From positions 124,001-188,000 of the forward strand of contig NZ_QBKN01000005.1 of NCBI RefSeq assembly GCF_003054175.1: DNA of 64,000 bases, in the 5' to 3' direction. The notes under the pieces are model-generated. The model was not told the origin of the DNA. It was given only the letters and a program-made list of their open reading frames with translations, and made no database searches. Numbering within the stretch: the first letter of the stretch is position 1; every line of letters begins with the position of its first letter. Source of the stretch: Allosediminivita pacifica (GTDB lineage: Bacteria; Pseudomonadota; Alphaproteobacteria; Rhodobacterales; Rhodobacteraceae). This document shows positions 38,894-49,511 of this stretch, piece after piece. Made by a program: the position numbers and the translations under genes.

Positions 38894-39883
38894 ATGAACG
38901 TCTCTCTCGGCGACAGGCACATCGCTCCACCGGTTCTGCTCGCACCCATGGCGGGCATCACCGACCTGCCTTTCCGCACGCTGGTCAGCCGGTTCGGCGC
39001 GGGGCTGGTGGTCTCGGAAATGATCGCGAGCGGCGAGTTTCTGACCGCACGTCCCGGCACCCGCGAAAAGGCGGAGCTCGGCGCGGACATCGCCAACACC
39101 TCGGTCCAGATCGCGGGCCGCGCGGCGGAGCCGATGGCCGAAGCCGCGCGCATGGTCGAGGCCATGGGGGCGCGTGTCATCGACATCAACATGGGCTGTC
39201 CGGCCAAGAAGGTGACGGGTGGCGAATCCGGCAGCGCGCTGATGCGCGAGCCCGACCACGCGCTGCGCCTGATCGAGGCGGTGGTGGGCGCGGTGTCGGT
39301 TCCGGTGACGCTCAAGACGCGCCTGGGATGGGATGACAGCGCTCTCAATGCGCCCGACATCGCGCGGCGGGCCGAGGCCGCGGGCGTACAGATGGTGGTG
39401 ATCCACGGGCGTACGCGCTGCCAGTTCTACAAGGGGCGGGCCGACTGGTCCGCGATCCGGGCGGTGAAGGAGGCGATTGCGATCCCCGTCATCGCCAATG
39501 GCGACATCGTGGACGCAGAAAGTGCCCGTGATGCGCTGCGCCTTTCAGGGGCGGACGGCGTGATGGTGGGCCGGGGGATCCAGGGCGCGCCCTGGGTGCT
39601 CGCCGAAATCGCGGCAGAACTTTACGGCGCGCCGGTGCCCGAGGTGCCGGAGGGGGCCGCGCTGGTGGACATGGTTCAGGGACATTACGAGTCGATGTTG
39701 TCGTTTTATGGTGGTGATCTGGGGCTGCGCTGCGCACGCAAGCACCTGGGGTGGTACATGGACGCGGCTGGAACGCCGGGCGCGTTGCGCAAGCGGGTGC
39801 TGACCGCGAAGGACCCCGCCGAGGTACAGGCTATTCTGCCCGACGCGCTGGGCGCCGCGACACACGAAAGGTGCGCGGCATGA
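38894..39883 (+). CDS. dusB: tRNA-dihydrouridine synthase DusB (NifR3)
   Basis: 329 residues, FMN TIM-barrel. LLAPMAGITDLPFRTLVSRFGAG, INMGCPAKKVTGGESGSALMR (catalytic Cys), VIHGRTRCQFYKG, VIANGDI and GVMVGRGIQGAPW. The ATG at 38894 has AAGGAATAGG before it. It leads the ntr operon and overlaps ntrB by four bases (ATGA), the classical nifR3-ntrB-ntrC arrangement. Confidence 0.96.
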   Translation: MNVSLGDRHIAPPVLLAPMAGITDLPFRTLVSRFGAGLVVSEMIASGEFLTARPGTREKAELGADIANTSVQIAGRAAEPMAEAARMVEAMGARVIDINMGCPAKKVTGGESGSALMREPDHALRLIEAVVGAVSVPVTLKTRLGWDDSALNAPDIARRAEAAGVQMVVIHGRTRCQFYKGRADWSAIRAVKEAIAIPVIANGDIVDAESARDALRLSGADGVMVGRGIQGAPWVLAEIAAELYGAPVPEVPEGAALVDMVQGHYESMLSFYGGDLGLRCARKHLGWYMDAAGTPGALRKRVLTAKDPAEVQAILPDALGAATHERCAA

Positions 39884-40959
39884 AACGCGAACTCGAGCTT
39901 CAGCTCTGGTCGTCGATCCCGGTCCCCGCGATGCTGATCGACGAGGGCGACCTGATCGCCGACATGAACCCGGCGGCGGAAGGGTTCCTCAACAACTCGG
40001 CCAAGTGGCTGGTGGGGCAGCCGGTCTGGGACAGGCTTGCCGTGGACGCGCCCATCGAGGAGAGCTTTGCCAAGGCGCGGGCCAACGGCACGCCGCTGTT
40101 CGTCAACGATGTGGACGTGGGCACGGGCCATCGCGCGCCGCTGTCGTGCAGCCTGCAGATCGCGCCGGTGCAGGGCCAGCCCGGCTGGATGATGATGCTA
40201 GTCTCCCCGCGCGAGCTTGCCGGGCGCATCACGCGCAGCAACTCGGTCAAGTCGGCGGCCAAGTCGGCCATCGGCATGGCCGAGATGCTGGCACACGAGA
40301 TCAAGAACCCGCTCGCCGGGATCACAGGGGCGGCGCAGCTTCTGAGCATGAACCTCGGGTCCGAAGATCTTGAGTTCACGGATCTGATCGTCGCCGAGAC
40401 CCGCCGCATCCTGAAGCTGCTGGAGCAGGTCGAGCAGTTTGGCAACCTGTCCCCGCCCGAGAAGAAGGCCGTGAACATCCACGATGTGCTGGACCGGGCG
40501 CGCAGGTCGGCGGTGCTGGGCTTCGGCGGGCACATGAAGATCATCGAGGATTACGACCCGTCGCTGCCGCACGCGCTGGGCGATCCCGATCAGCTTTTGC
40601 AGGTCATCCTGAACCTGCTGAAGAACGCCTCGGAGGCGGCTGATGCCAAGGAGGGGGGCACCATCCGTCTGCATACTTTCTACGAGCACAGCTTCCGCCT
40701 GCGCCGCGCCGACGGCAGCGGGCAGACGCTGCCGCTCCAGATCGAGATCATAGACGACGGCCCGGGCCTGCCGGAGGAGATCAAGGCCGACATCTTCGAC
40801 CCCTTCGTTTCGGGCAAGGAGAACGGCACGGGGCTGGGCCTGGCTCTCGTCAGCAAGATCATCTCGGATCACGACGGCTGGATCACCGTGGACAGCGCGC
40901 CCGGCCGTACCGTCTTTCGCATTTCCCTGCCCCGCGCGCCGGGTGAGCCCAAGGAGTAA
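39880..40959 (+). CDS. ntrB: Nitrogen regulation sensor kinase NtrB
   Basis: 359 residues, cytoplasmic. N-terminal PAS-like domain ([25 protein letters not shown]), phosphoacceptor H-box [18 protein letters not shown] near residue 139, and ATPase N ([11 protein letters not shown]), G1 (DDGPGLP) and G2 (GTGLGLALV) boxes. Phosphorylates NtrC under nitrogen limitation, controlled by PII proteins. Start chosen by ATGA overlap with dusB. Confidence 0.95.
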   Translation: MKRELELQLWSSIPVPAMLIDEGDLIADMNPAAEGFLNNSAKWLVGQPVWDRLAVDAPIEESFAKARANGTPLFVNDVDVGTGHRAPLSCSLQIAPVQGQPGWMMMLVSPRELAGRITRSNSVKSAAKSAIGMAEMLAHEIKNPLAGITGAAQLLSMNLGSEDLEFTDLIVAETRRILKLLEQVEQFGNLSPPEKKAVNIHDVLDRARRSAVLGFGGHMKIIEDYDPSLPHALGDPDQLLQVILNLLKNASEAADAKEGGTIRLHTFYEHSFRLRRADGSGQTLPLQIEIIDDGPGLPEEIKADIFDPFVSGKENGTGLGLALVSKIISDHDGWITVDSAPGRTVFRISLPRAPGEPKE

Positions 40960-40964
40960 GTCCC

Positions 40965-42335
40965 ATGGATGGCACCGTTCTTGTTGCAGACGACGATCGT
41001 ACGATCCGCACCGTTCTCACCCAGGCGCTGACGCGCGCCGGCTGCAAGGTGCACGCCACCTCGTCGCTGACCACGCTGATGCGCTGGGTCGGCGAGGGAA
41101 AGGGCGACGTCGTGATCTCGGACGTGGTCATGCCGGATGGCAACGGGCTCGAGATGCTGCCGAAGATCCAGCAGGACCGGCCAGACCTGCCGGTGATCGT
41201 GATCTCGGCCCAGAACACCATCATGACGGCGATCCAGGCGGCCGAGGCCGAGGCCTACGACTACCTGCCCAAGCCCTTCGATCTGCCAGACCTGATGAAG
41301 CGTACTGCGCGGGCGCTGGAGAACCGCAACAAGGCGCCCAAGCGCGACGAGGCGGTGATCGGGGCCGATGCGCCGGACGAGCTGCCGCTGGTCGGCAAGA
41401 CGCCGGCCATGCAGGCTCTCTACCGGCTCGTGGCCAAGGTGATGAACACCGATCTGCCGGTGCTGATTACCGGCGAGAGCGGGACGGGCAAGAGCCTGAT
41501 CGCGCGGGCGATCCACGATTTTTCCGACCGGCGGACGCTGCCCTTCGTCGCGGTGACGGGGGCCGAGCTGGCCGAGTTGGAAGGGCCGGCCAAGATCCTT
41601 GCGCGGGTCAAGGGCGGCACGCTGCTGATCGACGAGGTGGCCGACATCGAGGACGAGGTGCAGGCGCGCATCGTGCGGATGATCGACCAGCCGGGCGAGC
41701 ACAACCCGCGGTTCATGGCGACCTCGCAGGGGGATCTGTCGCAGCTGATGGATGACGGGCGCGTGCGGCAGGATCTGTTCTACCGCCTTTCGGGTGCCTC
41801 AATCGCGGTGCCGTCGCTGCGCGAGCGTGTCGAGGACATCTCGCTTCTGACGGATCACTTTCTGGCTCGGGCCGAGCGCGAGGGTGCGCCCAAGCGCTGG
41901 CTTTCCGAGGAATCCGCCGAGCTTTTCCGCGCCTACAGCTGGCCGGGCAACGTTCGTCAGCTCGAGAACGCTGTGCGGCGCCTGAGCCTGACCAGCCGTG
42001 CCGAGCAGATCTCGCGCAGCGAGGTCGAGGCGGTGCTGGGCAACCAGCCCGAGACCGGGCCGATCCTGCGCGGCGGTGACAGCGAGAAGCTGGGCCAGAG
42101 CGTGGCACGGCACCTGCGGCGGTATTTCGACCTGCACGGGCAGATGCTGCCGCCCCCGGGGCTTTACGGGCGCATCATCCGCGAGGTCGAGGCCCCGCTG
42201 ATCGAGATCGCGCTCGAGGCCACTGGGGGAAACCAGGCGAAATGCGCCGATCTTCTGGGAATCAACCGAAATACCTTGCGGAAGAAGATCAACGATCTCG
42301 ATATTCGCGTGACAAGGCGTCGTAAGTTGATGTAA
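40965..42335 (+). CDS. ntrC: Nitrogen regulator NtrC lacking the sigma-54 GAFTGA loop
   Basis: 456 residues. Receiver domain ([14 protein letters not shown], phospho-Asp in [11 protein letters not shown] near 53), AAA+ domain (Walker A GESGTGKS near 167, Walker [15 protein letters not shown]) and Fis-type DNA-binding tail ([20 protein letters not shown]). Between the Walkers the sequence runs [26 protein letters not shown], with no GAFTGA and about 20 residues shorter than in enteric NtrC. This is the Rhodobacter type, known to act with sigma-70 polymerase. Confidence 0.95.
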   Translation: MDGTVLVADDDRTIRTVLTQALTRAGCKVHATSSLTTLMRWVGEGKGDVVISDVVMPDGNGLEMLPKIQQDRPDLPVIVISAQNTIMTAIQAAEAEAYDYLPKPFDLPDLMKRTARALENRNKAPKRDEAVIGADAPDELPLVGKTPAMQALYRLVAKVMNTDLPVLITGESGTGKSLIARAIHDFSDRRTLPFVAVTGAELAELEGPAKILARVKGGTLLIDEVADIEDEVQARIVRMIDQPGEHNPRFMATSQGDLSQLMDDGRVRQDLFYRLSGASIAVPSLRERVEDISLLTDHFLARAEREGAPKRWLSEESAELFRAYSWPGNVRQLENAVRRLSLTSRAEQISRSEVEAVLGNQPETGPILRGGDSEKLGQSVARHLRRYFDLHGQMLPPPGLYGRIIREVEAPLIEIALEATGGNQAKCADLLGINRNTLRKKINDLDIRVTRRRKLM

Positions 42336-42435
42336 AACCGCCACAGAACTGTGGCCGCCCGGAGACTCCGGGGCAAAGAAGCCACGATATTTGGCGGTTC
42401 GCTGCCTGGGGCAGCACATCATGGCGAGGTAGTCT

Positions 42436-44703
42436 GTGGCCACGCGGGCACGGATCAGCACTTTGGCCCGCTTGGGTCGTTTCATGCGACGGAGATCGGT
42501 TTCCAACGCCGTCACGTTCGGTCTCGTACTGCTCGGACCCCTCCTTGCCGTTCTGACATTTCTTGTTCTCGGGCCGCTTGACGGGACAACGGGCCAGCAG
42601 CTGAGCCTGCGGCTCGTCCTGCTGGCAGACCTTGTCTACGTGCTGCTGCTCGCGGCGCTGGTTCTGGCGCGGGTCGCGCGGATGATCGCCGCGCGGCGGG
42701 CGCGGTCGGCAGGGTCGCGGCTGCACCTGCGGCTGACGGCGGCCTTTGCCATGATGGCCCTGCTGCCCACGGTGACCGTGGCCGTCTTTGCCGTTCTGAC
42801 CATCAACATCGGTCTTGAGACCTGGTTCTCCAGTCGCGTGCAGAACGTGGTGGGCGCCTCGCTGGCGGCGGCGGAGGCCTACAAGGAAGAGCAGGCCGAG
42901 GGTCTGGAGCAGGACGCGCAGGCGCTGGCGGCCTTTATCGACGCCGGCCGACGGGCCAATTTCGTCATGGGCGACGGCGAGCTTCGGCAGGTTCTGGGGC
43001 AGGGGCAGAGCCAGATCCAGAGGGGGCTTCGCGAGGCCTATGTCATCGACGGCGCGGGCGAGATCCGCGTGCGGGGTGAACGGTCGTACCTCTTTGATTT
43101 CGAGCGCCCCTCGCAGGCGGCATTTACCGTCGCGGAGGAGGCCGGTCTCGCGCTGGTCGAGGACTGGCGCAACGACGAGTATCGCGCGCTGGTGCCGCTG
43201 GAGGCCTTCGTCGACCGATATCTATATGTAAGCCGGGCCGTCGACGGCGGCTTGCTGATGCTGCTGGACGAGACGCAGGAGACGGCGCGCTTCTACCAGC
43301 AACAGGAGAGCGAACGCGGGCGACGGCTGTTCGATTTCGCGCTTCTGTATCTTGGTTTTGCGGTTCTGCTGATACTTGCCGCGACGTGGGCGGGGCTCTG
43401 GTTCGCCGAACGCCTGTCGCGGCCCGTGGGCCGTCTGACCGGCGCGGCGCAGCGCGTGGGGGCAGGTGATCTCGACGTGCATGTGCGCGAGGAGGAGGGC
43501 GACGACGAGATCTCGATGCTCGGGCGCTACTTCAACCAGATGACGCAGCAGCTCAAGGTTCAGCGCGAGACGCTGCTGGAGAATACCCGCCAGATCGAGC
43601 GCCGCCAGCGGCTGTTCGACTCGGTGCTCAGTTCGGTGACCTCGGGGGTTGTCGGGCTCGATGCCGAGGGGCGCGTGACGTTCGTGAACCGCTCGGCGGA
43701 GCGGCTGCTGGGCTGGGACGAGACGCGCAAGGCGGTGCACCTGTCGGTGGCGGTGCCCGAGTTCGGTGCGCTGTTCGAGCGGCTTCATCAGGAGGGCCGC
43801 GAGACCGGCCAGGAAGAGGTGAAGGTCAGTCGGGACGGGCGGCTGGAGCACTTGCTGGTACGCATGTCCACGCGGCGACGCGGCGATGGCAGCCTCGAGG
43901 GCTACGTCGTGGCCTTCGACGATGTGACCGAACTCGTGAACACGCAGCGCATGGCGGCCTGGGGCGACGTGGCGCGGCGCATTGCGCACGAGATCAAGAA
44001 CCCGCTGACGCCGATCAAGCTGTCGGCCGAGCGCATCCAGCGCAAGTTCGCAGGCCGCCTGGACGAGACCGAGACCGAGCAGATCGGCAACCTCACCGGG
44101 CGCATCGTGCGACAGACCGAGGACCTGAGGCGCATCGTCGACGAGTTTTCAAAGTTCGCGCGGATGCCGGAGCCCGAGCGTCGTCCCGAGGATGTTGCCG
44201 ACCTTCTGCGCGGTGCGGTGATGCTGCAGGAGGCCGGGCAGCCCGAGGTGGACTTCGACTGCGAGATCGCGCCGGGCCGCTACGATGCCGAGCTGGATGC
44301 GACGATGATCGGGCAGGCGCTGACCAATCTCATCAAGAACGCGGGCGAGGCCATCGAGAGCCTCAAGGAAAAGAACCCGCCAGAAGGCTACACACCGGCG
44401 ATCCGCGTGACGGCCGAGGCCGAGGGCAGCTGGGCGCTGATCCGCATCATGGACAACGGCATCGGCCTGCCCGAGGACCGCGCGCGGCTGTTCGAGCCTT
44501 ACGTGACCACGCGCGACAAGGGCACGGGCCTTGGCCTGCCCATCGTGAAGAAGATCATCGAGGAGCATGGCGGCACCCTCACGCTTGAGGATGCCCCCGC
44601 CTTCGAGGAGGGCGCCCACCGCGGCGCCATGGCGGAAGTGCGCCTGCCGCTGGCCGCAGATGCGGGCCGTGCGGAAGATGCGCAGCACACGGAATTGGCT
44701 TGA
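42436..44703 (+). CDS. ntrY: Membrane sensor kinase NtrY
   Basis: 755 residues. Membrane helices at about 25-45, 60-80, 95-120 and 300-325, with a periplasmic sensor region between the last two. Then HAMP (LSRPVGRLTGAAQRVGAGDLDV), PAS (VTSGVVGLDAEGRVTFVNRSAERLLG), H-box [19 protein letters not shown] near 518, and N (NLIKNAGEAIE) and G boxes. Pairs with NtrX. The start is a GTG with GAGG eight bases before. Confidence 0.95.
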   Translation: MATRARISTLARLGRFMRRRSVSNAVTFGLVLLGPLLAVLTFLVLGPLDGTTGQQLSLRLVLLADLVYVLLLAALVLARVARMIAARRARSAGSRLHLRLTAAFAMMALLPTVTVAVFAVLTINIGLETWFSSRVQNVVGASLAAAEAYKEEQAEGLEQDAQALAAFIDAGRRANFVMGDGELRQVLGQGQSQIQRGLREAYVIDGAGEIRVRGERSYLFDFERPSQAAFTVAEEAGLALVEDWRNDEYRALVPLEAFVDRYLYVSRAVDGGLLMLLDETQETARFYQQQESERGRRLFDFALLYLGFAVLLILAATWAGLWFAERLSRPVGRLTGAAQRVGAGDLDVHVREEEGDDEISMLGRYFNQMTQQLKVQRETLLENTRQIERRQRLFDSVLSSVTSGVVGLDAEGRVTFVNRSAERLLGWDETRKAVHLSVAVPEFGALFERLHQEGRETGQEEVKVSRDGRLEHLLVRMSTRRRGDGSLEGYVVAFDDVTELVNTQRMAAWGDVARRIAHEIKNPLTPIKLSAERIQRKFAGRLDETETEQIGNLTGRIVRQTEDLRRIVDEFSKFARMPEPERRPEDVADLLRGAVMLQEAGQPEVDFDCEIAPGRYDAELDATMIGQALTNLIKNAGEAIESLKEKNPPEGYTPAIRVTAEAEGSWALIRIMDNGIGLPEDRARLFEPYVTTRDKGTGLGLPIVKKIIEEHGGTLTLEDAPAFEEGAHRGAMAEVRLPLAADAGRAEDAQHTELA

Positions 44704-44728
44704 ACGGATATAAGAAAGGGGCAGACAG

Positions 44729-46147
44729 ATGGGCGATATTCTGATTGTCGACGACGAACGCGACATCCGGGAGCTGATCGGGGATATCCTCGAGGACGAG
44801 GGCTTTACCACGCGATTGGCCGGCACCTCGGACGAGGCCATGGCACAGATCAACGGAGAGCCGCCGGCGCTTCTGATCCTCGATATCTGGCTGAAGGACA
44901 GCCAGATGGACGGCATCGACATCCTCAAGAGCGTCAAGCGTGACAATCCCGACATTCCGGTCGTCATCATCTCGGGCCACGGCAACATCGAGATCGCCGT
45001 GGCGGCGATCAAGCAGGGCGCCTACGACTTCATCGAGAAGCCCTTCAACATCGACCAGCTTCTGGTGGTGATCCGTCGGGCGATGGAGACCTCGCGGCTG
45101 CGGCACGAGAACCTCCAGCTCAAGCGTGGCGAGAGCAAGGCTGCCGAGATGATCGGCGAAAGCCCGGCCTTCCGCACCCTGCAGGGACAGCTAGAAAAGG
45201 TGACCCGGTCAAACGGGCGGGTGATGCTGAGCGGACCCGCGGGCAGCGGCAAGGAGGTGGCGGCACGCTTCATCCACGCGCAATCCGCCCGGGCCAATGC
45301 GCCCTTCGTGACGGTTAACTGCGCGGGCGTCGCTCCGGACAACATGGAAGCGGTGCTTTTCGGGCGCGAGACCTCCAAGCGCGGGGTGGAGCCGGGGCTG
45401 CTGGAACAGGCGCACGGCGGGGTGATCTTCTTCGACGAGGTCGCCGACATGCCGTTGGGCACACAGTCCAAGATCCTGCGGGTTCTGGTCGACCAGTCCT
45501 TCGTGCGCGTGGGCGGTTCCGACAAGGTGCGCGTGGACCTGCGCGTGATCTCGTCGACCAACCGCGACTTGAAGGCCGAGATCCAGGCCGGGCGCTTCCG
45601 CGAGGAGCTCTATCACCGGCTGAACGTGGTGCCGATCGCGGTGCCGAGCCTTGAGGAGCGGCGCGAGGACATCCCGGTGCTGGCGCGCTATTTCATCGAC
45701 GCCTGCCATCGCGACCAGGGCCTGCCGCAGCGCGACCTGAGCGACGAGGCCGTGGCGCTGATGCAGACCATGATCTGGCCGGGAAACGTCCGCCAGCTCA
45801 AGAACATGGTGGAACGGCTGCTGATCCTGGGCGAGAGCACGGGCGTCATCGAGGCGCGCGAACTGCCGCAGGAAAGCCCGGGGGGCGACGATGCCGAGGG
45901 GCGCGTGGTGCTTTCGGGCACGCTGGCGACCCTGCCACTGCGCGAGGCGCGCGAGGCCTTCGAGCGGGAATATCTGCTCACGCAGATCAACCGCTTTGGC
46001 GGGAACATCTCGCGCACGGCCTCTTTCGTGGGCATGGAGCGCTCTGCGCTGCACCGCAAGCTCAAGTCGCTGGGCGTGGTCACCAGCGCCAAGGCGGGCT
46101 CGCGCGTGGCGCGGATGGAGGACGACGAGGTGCAGCAGGTCTCGTGA
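44729..46147 (+). CDS. ntrX: Response regulator NtrX
   Basis: 472 residues. Receiver (ILIVDDERDIRELI, phospho-Asp in LLILDIWLKDSQMDG), AAA+ domain (Walker A GPAGSGKEVAARF, Walker B GVIFFDEVADMP) and C-terminal helix-turn-helix (FGGNISRTASFVGMERSALHRKLKSLG). Where sigma-54 activators carry GAFTGA, it reads GRETSKRGVEPGLLE, so direct sigma-54 activation is unlikely. 25 bases after ntrY; same operon. Confidence 0.94.
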   Translation: MGDILIVDDERDIRELIGDILEDEGFTTRLAGTSDEAMAQINGEPPALLILDIWLKDSQMDGIDILKSVKRDNPDIPVVIISGHGNIEIAVAAIKQGAYDFIEKPFNIDQLLVVIRRAMETSRLRHENLQLKRGESKAAEMIGESPAFRTLQGQLEKVTRSNGRVMLSGPAGSGKEVAARFIHAQSARANAPFVTVNCAGVAPDNMEAVLFGRETSKRGVEPGLLEQAHGGVIFFDEVADMPLGTQSKILRVLVDQSFVRVGGSDKVRVDLRVISSTNRDLKAEIQAGRFREELYHRLNVVPIAVPSLEERREDIPVLARYFIDACHRDQGLPQRDLSDEAVALMQTMIWPGNVRQLKNMVERLLILGESTGVIEARELPQESPGGDDAEGRVVLSGTLATLPLREAREAFEREYLLTQINRFGGNISRTASFVGMERSALHRKLKSLGVVTSAKAGSRVARMEDDEVQQVS

Positions 46148-46247
46148 TCCGGGCAGCGGGGCAACCGGGCCTGCCGTCACGCAGCGCGTTGACGCCCCGG
46201 TTCCCGCGTGCCATGCCGGTCTGCGGCTCTGGCTTCGGGGATGAGGC

Positions 46248-47624
46248 ATGAAAGTTGTCATTTGCGGTGCAGGGCAGGTCGGCTGGCAGATTGCCCGCCA
46301 CCTTGCCGGCGAACGCAACGATGTGACGGTGGTGGACAACAATCCCGAACTGGTGCGCCGGGCGACGGATACGCTCGACGTGCAGGGGATTGCGGGGTTC
46401 GCCTCCTATCCGGACGTGCTTGACCGTGCCGGTGCGCGCGACGCGGACATGATCATCGCGGCGACGCATTCGGACGAGGTCAACATGGTCACCTGCCAGG
46501 TGGCCCACTCGGTCTTTGCCGTGCCCCGCAAGATCGCGCGCCTGCGCTCGCAGAGCTATCTCGACGCGATCTACTCGGATCTCTATCGCCGCGATCACAT
46601 GCCCATCGACGTGGTGATCTCGCCCGAGAAAGAGGTCGCCGCGGCGGCGCTGCAGCGGCTTTCGGCGCCTGCGGCTTTTGACACCGAAAGTTTCCTTGAT
46701 GATCAGGCACAGCTGATGGGCCTGACGATCGACGACGACTGTCCGATCGTGAACACGCCGCTGCGGCAGCTTACGGATCTTTTCTCGACGCTGCGGTCGG
46801 TCGTGGTGGGCATCCGCCGCGAGGGCACGCTCTTTGCGCCGGAAGCCGGCGACCAGCTTTTCGCGGGCGATGCCTGCTACATCGTGGTGCACAACGACGA
46901 CGCGCGCCGCGCGCTCGAGATCTTCGGCAAGTCGGTGCGCAAACAGGAGCGCGCGGTGATCATCGGCGGCGGCAATGTCGGCCTGGCCGTGGCGCAGGCG
47001 CTCGAGAACGGGCCGACCCGCGTGCGCACCAAGGTGATCGAGCGCAGCCGCAAATGTGCCGAGCACGCGGCCGAGGTGCTGGAGCGGACCATCGTGCTGC
47101 ATGGCGACGGTCTGGATGCGGGGCTGCTGAACGAGGCGGGCATCTCGCGCGCCGACGCGGCGCTCTGCGTGACGGACGACGACAAGACCAACATGCTCTC
47201 GGCGGTGCGGGCCAAGGCGGCGGGCTGTCCCATGGCCATCGCGCTGATCAACGACCCCACGCTGGTGCCGCTGATGGAGCCGCTGGGCATCGACGCCTAC
47301 ATCAATCCACGCGCCACCACGGTGAGCTCGATCCTGCGCCACATCCGCCACGGGCGGGTGAGCGCGGTCTATTCCATCGGCGATGCCGAGGCCGAGGTCA
47401 TCGAGGCCGAGGTTCTGTCGACCTCGCCCATGGCGGGGCAGAGCATCCGCGAGATCGACTTCCCGGAAGGGGTGCTGATCGGCGCCGTCCGCAAGGGCGA
47501 CAAGGTGCTGAAACCCACCGGCGGCCTGCGGATCGAGGATGGCGACCGGGTGCTGATCTTCGCGCTGTCGGGCGACGTGCCCGAGGTGGAGCGCCTGCTC
47601 CAGGTCTCGATCGACTTCTTCTGA
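46248..47624 (+). CDS. trkA: Potassium uptake regulator TrkA
   Basis: 458 residues with two RCK repeats. NAD-binding glycine motifs VICGAGQVGWQIARHLAG at the N-terminus and VIIGGGNVGLAVAQALENG near residue 235, each followed by a TrkA-C domain. Peripheral gating subunit of the TrkH potassium channel encoded directly downstream (one base between stop and start). Confidence 0.95.
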   Translation: MKVVICGAGQVGWQIARHLAGERNDVTVVDNNPELVRRATDTLDVQGIAGFASYPDVLDRAGARDADMIIAATHSDEVNMVTCQVAHSVFAVPRKIARLRSQSYLDAIYSDLYRRDHMPIDVVISPEKEVAAAALQRLSAPAAFDTESFLDDQAQLMGLTIDDDCPIVNTPLRQLTDLFSTLRSVVVGIRREGTLFAPEAGDQLFAGDACYIVVHNDDARRALEIFGKSVRKQERAVIIGGGNVGLAVAQALENGPTRVRTKVIERSRKCAEHAAEVLERTIVLHGDGLDAGLLNEAGISRADAALCVTDDDKTNMLSAVRAKAAGCPMAIALINDPTLVPLMEPLGIDAYINPRATTVSSILRHIRHGRVSAVYSIGDAEAEVIEAEVLSTSPMAGQSIREIDFPEGVLIGAVRKGDKVLKPTGGLRIEDGDRVLIFALSGDVPEVERLLQVSIDFF

Positions 47625-47625
47625 T

Positions 47626-49140
47626 ATGGGCCTGCTGCTTCGACTGCCGCTGATACTGGTCCTCACGGGGCTCTTCAGCCTGTCGATGATGGTGCCGGCG
47701 CTGGTGGCGTTGCGGCTGGAGGAATTTCACGACGCGCGCAGCTTTTTCTACTCAGGCATCCTCGGGCTACTGATCACCGGTTTCGTCGGCCTCGCGCTCG
47801 GGGGACAGGTGCACAATCGGCGCGTGCTTCGGCAACTCGTGGCGCTGATGGCGGCCTTCGCGTTCCTGCCGCTGATGCTGGCGGTGCCCTTCTACGAATC
47901 CGTGCGCAACACGAGCTTTATCTCCGCCTACTTCGAAATGGTCTCGTGCCTGACGACAACCGGCGCGACGCTGTTCGAGCCCGGGCGCCTGTCGGTGGCC
48001 GAGCACCTCTGGCGGGCGCAGGTGGGCTGGCTTGGCGGGCTGATCATGTGGATCGCCGCGGCGGCGATCCTTGCGCCACTGACGCTGGGCGGCTTCGAGG
48101 TGACCGCGCGCGGTGAGCCGGGACAGCCGCCGGAACCCGGGGCGGCGCGGCGAGACCAGACCGACCCTGCGGGCCGTCTGTTGCGAAGCACGCGCGAGCT
48201 CACGCCCGTCTATTGCGGGCTTACGCTGATCGCGGCGGTGCTGTTGCTGGTGGCAGGCGATCCGCCGCTCGTCGCGGTGAGCCACGCGATGTCGGTCATG
48301 GCGACCTCGGGCATCTCCCCGATTTCGGGGCCGCAGGGCGCGCCCGCCGGTTTTGCCGGAGAAATCGTGATCTTCTGCTTCTTCATCTTTGCGCTGTCGC
48401 GGCTGACTTTCTCGGGCGACACCTCGGTCATGGGGCGCAAGGGGCTATGGCGTGACCCGGAGTTCCGGCTCGCGCTCCTCGTTGTGGCCGCCGTGCCACT
48501 GGTGCTGTTCCTGCGGCACTGGTCCGCGGCCTTCGACGTGGGCGAACAGGAGAACTTCCTCGCCGCGCTGCACGCGCTCTGGGGGTCGCTTTTCACGACA
48601 CTAAGCTACCTGACAACGACAGGCTTTGTCAGCGCGGACTGGGAAGCGGCACAAGGCTGGTCGGGGCTTTCGACCCAGGGGCTAATTCTCATGGGGCTCG
48701 CGATTCTCGGGGGCGGTGTCGCGACCACCGCGGGTGGTGTGAAGCTGCTGCGGGTCTACGCGCTCTATGCCAGCGGTGTGCGCGAGCTCGAACGGCTCAT
48801 CCATCCCCATTCCGTCGGGCGGACGGGCCTCATCAGTCGGCGAGTGCGGCGCGAGGGCTCGTTCATCGCCTGGGTCTTCTTCATGCTGTTCGCGGTCTCG
48901 ATCGCGGTGCTGAACATGGGGCTTGGCCTGCTCGGCATCCGCTTCGAGCCCTCAATGGTCATGACCATCGCCACGCTCACCAACACGGGGCCGCTGATGT
49001 CGATGGCGAGCGATCAGGCGATCAACCTTATCGCGATCGCGCCAGGGGCGAAAATCCTGCTCTGCCTGGCCATGGTGCTGGGGCGGCTCGAGTTGCTGGC
49101 AATCATTGTGATGCTCAACCCCGAAATATGGCGTGATTGA
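47626..49140 (+). CDS. trkH: Potassium channel subunit TrkH
   Basis: 504 residues, polytopic. Four pore-loop repeats typical of Trk/Ktr, for example SCLTTTGATLFEPG, MATSGISPISG, SYLTTTGFVSADWEAAQGWS and TLTNTGPLMSM. Works with TrkA. Adjacent to ntrYX, as in many alphaproteobacteria. Confidence 0.94.
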   Translation: MGLLLRLPLILVLTGLFSLSMMVPALVALRLEEFHDARSFFYSGILGLLITGFVGLALGGQVHNRRVLRQLVALMAAFAFLPLMLAVPFYESVRNTSFISAYFEMVSCLTTTGATLFEPGRLSVAEHLWRAQVGWLGGLIMWIAAAAILAPLTLGGFEVTARGEPGQPPEPGAARRDQTDPAGRLLRSTRELTPVYCGLTLIAAVLLLVAGDPPLVAVSHAMSVMATSGISPISGPQGAPAGFAGEIVIFCFFIFALSRLTFSGDTSVMGRKGLWRDPEFRLALLVVAAVPLVLFLRHWSAAFDVGEQENFLAALHALWGSLFTTLSYLTTTGFVSADWEAAQGWSGLSTQGLILMGLAILGGGVATTAGGVKLLRVYALYASGVRELERLIHPHSVGRTGLISRRVRREGSFIAWVFFMLFAVSIAVLNMGLGLLGIRFEPSMVMTIATLTNTGPLMSMASDQAINLIAIAPGAKILLCLAMVLGRLELLAIIVMLNPEIWRD

Positions 49141-49143
49141 TCT

Positions 49144-49160
49144 GCATCGGACGCCGATGC
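49144..49160. terminator. Short hairpin after trkH
   Basis: GCATCGG-ACG-CCGATGC, four bases past the trkH stop, no T-run. Possible weak terminator or processing site before hfq. Confidence 0.35.
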
Positions 49161-49271
49161 GCCGAAAAACCGGTGGAAATTGCTGGAAGTCCGCTTATGC
49201 GCAATACATACTGGCGATAGAACGAGGGCGCACCGCTATAAGGGCGCGAGGCAAGAACAAAAGGCAAGTCA

Positions 49272-49511
49272 ATGGCTTCGGACAGACAAAACCTGCAGGA
49301 TGCGTTTCTCAATCACGTCCGCAAGACAAAGGTCCCGGTCACGGTCTTTCTCATCAACGGGGTGAAATTGCAGGGCGTCATTACCTGGTTTGACAACTTC
49401 TGCGTGCTGCTGCGCCGGGACGGTCAGTCCCAGCTGGTCTACAAGCATGCGATCTCGACCATAATGCCCAGCCAGCCGATCAACCTCTATGACGGTGACG
49501 AGGGGTCTTGA
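49272..49511 (+). CDS. hfq: RNA chaperone Hfq
   Basis: 79 residues. Sm1 ([56 protein letters not shown]) and Sm2 (YKHA) motifs are intact; the tail is short, as usual in alphaproteobacteria. Mediates sRNA-mRNA pairing. Its stop codon overlaps the hflX start (TTGA). The 130-base gap from trkH suggests its own promoter. Confidence 0.97.
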   Translation: MASDRQNLQDAFLNHVRKTKVPVTVFLINGVKLQGVITWFDNFCVLLRRDGQSQLVYKHAISTIMPSQPINLYDGDEGS

